In this document: one piece after another, positions 13,412 to 16,399 of the stretch | How the letters are laid out: each line of letters starts with the position of its first letter | Position numbering within the stretch: the first letter of the stretch is position 1 | Origin: Candidatus Albibeggiatoa sp. nov. BB20 | GTDB lineage: Bacteria > Pseudomonadota > Gammaproteobacteria > Beggiatoales > Beggiatoaceae | Length of the DNA stretch: 16,399 nt | Assembly: GCA_016744725.1 (NCBI GenBank) | Contig: JADGDW010000110.1 | Location: 1-16,399 of the forward strand | Reading direction: 5' to 3' | Made by a program: the position numbers and the translations under genes | The notes under the pieces: generated by a model | What the model saw: only the letters and a program-made list of their open reading frames with translations | Told to the model about the DNA's origin: nothing | The model's database searches: none

Positions 13412-16177
13412 TTAAGATGGGTCTAAAAATGGTTCAACCATTTCACAAATTTGCTCATCTTCAAATAAGCGCGCCAATTGTTCAATTTTCCGCGCAAAAC
13501 TTAATAATTTATTATCGAGTTCCACTAATTCTTGGGTATATTGAAGCACACCTGCAATATCACCTTGCATTGCTAAATTATGTAATGCCGCTGCCTGAGA
13601 GGAAGAAAGCTGAATCTGATCCAGTGGAATGAGTTCTTCAGCAGGTGTCTGAGATAATAAATTAATCGCATCTGTATCCACTGATTCGTATTGCCAAGTT
13701 AAGTTTAAACATTGTTGTAATGTATTTAATAATTCATCCACTTTAAACGGTTTAGGGATGAAAGCATTACAGCCTGCTTCTAAGCTTTGTTGCTGATTAT
13801 GTTCAAACACGCTGGCACTAATCGCAATCATCGGCACATTGCAGAATTGGGGTTGCTGCCTTAATTTTTGTACCATTTTAAGCCCAGTCAAGTTTGGCAT
13901 TACAATGTCGGTTAAAATTATATCAGGCTGCTGCTCTAAAGCGATTTCTAAACCTTGTTGTCCGTCTGTTGCTTGAATCAGATTAAAACCTAGTGGTGAG
14001 AGTAAGTCTAATAATACTGCACGATTTTCTTGCATATAATCAACAATTAACAAAGTCTTACGTTGTTCTTGATAACCAATAATGGTATCGGTATGGCTGA
14101 TATTGTCTTGTTGTGCCATGTCATCAGCTTCAGCTAAATCTAATGCAATCCAAAAACAACTCCCCTTACCCAGTTCACTCTTAACCTGAATATTACCTTC
14201 CATCATGTGTACAATACGTTGCGTAATGGCCAGTCCTAAGCCTGTGCCTTCTGCTTTATAATGATTGTCACCCGTTTGTTGGAAAGGTTGGAAAATATGC
14301 TCAATATCTGTTTGGGCAATACCTGTCCCCGTATCTTCAATTTGAAAACGAGTTTGTTGATTATCGTAACCGACCTTAAATGTTACCTGCCCCTTATTGG
14401 TAAACTTAATTGCATTGCCAAGCAAGTTAATCAGCACTTGGCGTAAACGGGTTTCATCAGCATAAACGCCCATAGGTAATTGGGTAAGTTTTTCATAAGT
14501 AAACAAGATACCTTTTTGTTCTGCCCGCATTTTGAATAAGTCGACAATACTAAGCAAAAACCCCTCAAAATGAAAACTGGAAGGATATAATTCAATACGA
14601 TTAGCTTCGATTTTGGCTAAATCTAAAATATCGTTAATCAAGGTCAATAAGTATTCGCCGCTGCGTTGAATGACTTGAATCCCTTCTTTTTGCTTTGGAT
14701 TAAGTGAGTGATCTCGGTTTAAAATCTGCGTATAGCCAAGAATGCCATTTAGAGGAGTACGTAACTCATGACTCATATTGGCTAAGAATGTGCTTTTTGC
14801 CTGATTGGCTGTATCAGCGGTTTGTTTTGCCTGTTGTAGTTGAGTTTCTGCTGCTTTACGTTGGTTAATTTCAAGTTCTAAATATTGATTCTTTTCGATA
14901 ATTTCATCTGATTGAGTTTGTAACTCCTCATTCATTGCCATCAGTTCTTCAGATTGTGCCGTTAATTCTTCGGTTTGAGCAGCCACTTCTTCTTTTAGAC
15001 GCTGATTATATTCTCCTAGCACTTCCTCTGCTTTTTTGTGCATCGTAATATCAGCAACTGTACCCAATATCCCAATGACTCTACCTTTAACATCATGCAA
15101 TGGGATTTTGTTAGTTTCTACCCATAAAGTTTGCCCATCAACTTGTTTGACTTGCTCAATCACATTCAAACAGGGCTTATCATTTTTCATCACATCTTGA
15201 TCGCCAGACACGAAGTCTTCAGAATATTCATACCAGACTAAATCACTATCATGTTTACCCACAATTTCTTCAGGATTAGAAATGCCCGCAATTTTAGCTA
15301 AAGCCTTATTACAGCCTAAATACTCAGAGTCCACGTCCTTCCAAAAAATAAGCTGTGGAATATTATCCATAACTAAACGTAAAAACTCTTGTTTCCAGCG
15401 CAGTTCTTCTTCAGAGCGTTTTAATCTAATAATGCCAAAATAAGACAATAGAGTTGAAGCCAGTAAAATGAATATTAAAGCCACCAAGCTATAAAAATAC
15501 TGATAGTCTTTGGTTTGATAAGCGTTGACTTCAGATGCAGTACGTTGCTCTAATACTTTGAAAAATTTATAAATAGGTTCCATTATCGCCAGTTTAGCTT
15601 GGTGATATTCTTCACCATAAACCAGTTTTTTTGCCAAGTTAAAATCAGGCTCTCCTTTAATTGAAAATGCCCCATTTCGATCCAGAAACTGACCTTTAAC
15701 CGCGTGCATTGCAATATTTTCTAATTGAGTAAGATTGTCAGAATTGAGTTGTGCTTGGTGTAATAAATTAAATTCTTGTTCTGTAATATTTGACTGTTTC
15801 ATCAATTGTTTTAAGGAAACCATTTGTCCAGCAGGAAATTGCTCAATACCTACCGCCATAAAATCCCAATAAATCGAATGATAGTGTTGAGGTCGTGGTT
15901 TCTCACCATTACGAATGGCTAATAAACCCCAAAATTGTTGCTCATAACGCGGCTCACCTGTCACAACATAGGTTCTAACCAAGCGGGTTAAATCATCAGA
16001 GCTGTTTAATAACTCATTTGCTAGTGTATAAGATGTATAACGAGATTCCGTGCTTGCTACTAGAAATTTCTTATTTTGGATAATCAAAAAAGATAAAAAG
16101 ATAATAAGCAGCAGTAAAAATGTTTTAGCTGAGAATAGAAGAAAGAAAAAATTAGTTAATTTAATATGTTGCCTCAT
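13412..16177 (-). CDS. Hybrid sensor histidine kinase (periplasmic sensor, PAS, HisKA, HATPase, receiver)
   Basis: A 921-residue inner-membrane kinase. TM helices lie at about 11-33 and 229-250, enclosing a roughly 195-residue periplasmic domain with the motifs DDLTRLVRTYVVTGEPRY and AIRNGEKPRP; this sensor domain recurs in many hybrid kinases and its ligand is unknown. A PAS domain follows (about 263-380), then a coiled coil rich in EEL/QSE (383-458). HisKA has His470 in MSHELRTPLNG; HATPase has Asn588, EDTGTGI (614-620) and GTGLGLAI (644-651). The receiver has Asp757 (LTDIVMP), Ser787 and Lys809, but the second residue of the usual Asp pair is Tyr714. The tail (850-921) is helical and lacks an HPt-type His motif. 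AGAGGG precedes the ATG. No partner regulator adjoins it. Confidence 0.93.
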   Translation of the reverse strand: MRQHIKLTNFFFLLFSAKTFLLLLIIFLSFLIIQNKKFLVASTESRYTSYTLANELLNSSDDLTRLVRTYVVTGEPRYEQQFWGLLAIRNGEKPRPQHYHSIYWDFMAVGIEQFPAGQMVSLKQLMKQSNITEQEFNLLHQAQLNSDNLTQLENIAMHAVKGQFLDRNGAFSIKGEPDFNLAKKLVYGEEYHQAKLAIMEPIYKFFKVLEQRTASEVNAYQTKDYQYFYSLVALIFILLASTLLSYFGIIRLKRSEEELRWKQEFLRLVMDNIPQLIFWKDVDSEYLGCNKALAKIAGISNPEEIVGKHDSDLVWYEYSEDFVSGDQDVMKNDKPCLNVIEQVKQVDGQTLWVETNKIPLHDVKGRVIGILGTVADITMHKKAEEVLGEYNQRLKEEVAAQTEELTAQSEELMAMNEELQTQSDEIIEKNQYLELEINQRKAAETQLQQAKQTADTANQAKSTFLANMSHELRTPLNGILGYTQILNRDHSLNPKQKEGIQVIQRSGEYLLTLINDILDLAKIEANRIELYPSSFHFEGFLLSIVDLFKMRAEQKGILFTYEKLTQLPMGVYADETRLRQVLINLLGNAIKFTNKGQVTFKVGYDNQQTRFQIEDTGTGIAQTDIEHIFQPFQQTGDNHYKAEGTGLGLAITQRIVHMMEGNIQVKSELGKGSCFWIALDLAEADDMAQQDNISHTDTIIGYQEQRKTLLIVDYMQENRAVLLDLLSPLGFNLIQATDGQQGLEIALEQQPDIILTDIVMPNLTGLKMVQKLRQQPQFCNVPMIAISASVFEHNQQQSLEAGCNAFIPKPFKVDELLNTLQQCLNLTWQYESVDTDAINLLSQTPAEELIPLDQIQLSSSQAAALHNLAMQGDIAGVLQYTQELVELDNKLLSFARKIEQLARLFEDEQICEMVEPFLDPS

Positions 16178-16271
16178 TTTTTACCCTCTAAAAATAAAGC
16201 TCATACATAATTTATTTTAAGGTGTGAGATAGCGCGCGATTTTTACATTAATATTCTATAAAATCAAAAGA

Positions 16272-16399
16272 TTAACATTTAAATATAGTGCTATCTCTAA
16301 TTATATTATTATGTATGATTGTTCCAACAGGAATACTCTTAAGAGGCATAGCATTACCAGGTTTAACATCAACCTTAAGTCCTGCGATAACCTTATCAC
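16272..16399 (-). pseudogene. rplB: Partial ribosomal protein L2 (rplB) fragment, running off the window
   Basis: The frame entering from the right edge reads DKVIAGLKVDVKPGNAMPL then KSIPVGTIIHN, a close match to the middle of ribosomal protein L2, where PGN.LPL...IPVGT.VHN is universal. After HN, near 16308, L2 should continue NIELKPGKGGQLARSAGT. Instead the frame reads NIIRDSTIFKC and stops at 16272. The second half of L2, including its peptidyl-transferase-centre region, is absent, so this is a broken copy, or the junction is an assembly artefact. No other ribosomal gene is near. The 30-residue match is strong; the cause of the break is open. Confidence 0.7.

Noticed and set aside
1..16399. 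CRISPR array, tRNA, rRNA, integrase or transposase genes
   Set aside because: I looked on both strands and saw no regularly spaced repeats, no tRNA-like cloverleaf and no recombinase or transposase motifs.

Overview
The window is a low-GC (roughly 40% by eye) stretch of a gammaproteobacterial chromosome. The gene set suggests a sulfur-oxidising relative of Beggiatoa (Thiotrichales): a PilU-type twitching ATPase, the ubiquinone hydroxylase UbiH, MoeB/MoaD/MoaE, a Tat-exported DMSO-reductase-type enzyme, GlgA, a large hybrid histidine kinase, and intergenic spaces full of short palindromic hairpins. The taxonomic placement is inferred from protein character and was not computed.

Layout, left to right. 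At 1-1341 a phage-type XRE regulator and a divergent 78-residue protein sit between two direct copies of a 110-120 bp repeat built from consecutive hairpins. At 1342-3870 (minus) lies an orphan catalytic subunit of the DmsA class. Its leader (about 3889-4184) carries a strong intrinsic terminator only 18 bases before the start codon, so the gene looks controlled by attenuation or a riboswitch-like element. At 4256-4635 (minus) there is a compact promoter followed by two very small genes (50 and 53 codons), each with a Shine-Dalgarno site and separated by 2 nt. glgA follows on the minus strand (5006-6487).

From 6885 to 7936 (plus) is a decaying accessory patch: a membrane-anchored small protein, a short antitoxin-like protein, and an antitoxin/PIN-toxin pair whose toxin has lost its middle. 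From 7953 to 9403 moeB, moaD and moaE form a tight molybdopterin synthase operon, followed by ubiH (9448-10656). On the minus strand come a PilU-like ATPase with a duplicated N-terminal domain (10758-12170), an OsmC-family protein in an operon with a lipoprotein (12425-13290), and a 921-residue hybrid sensor kinase (13412-16177). The extreme right end carries, on the minus strand, a piece of ribosomal protein L2 that loses its homology abruptly.

Connections. The molybdopterin synthase genes supply the cofactor that the Tat-exported molybdoenzyme needs, although they lie about 4 kb apart and are not co-transcribed. No dmsB, dmsC or dedicated chaperone gene is present, so the enzyme's electron donor is unknown. 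The leads most worth following are the dmsA leader, the two-gene small-protein operon, the flanking multi-hairpin repeats and the L2 fragment.
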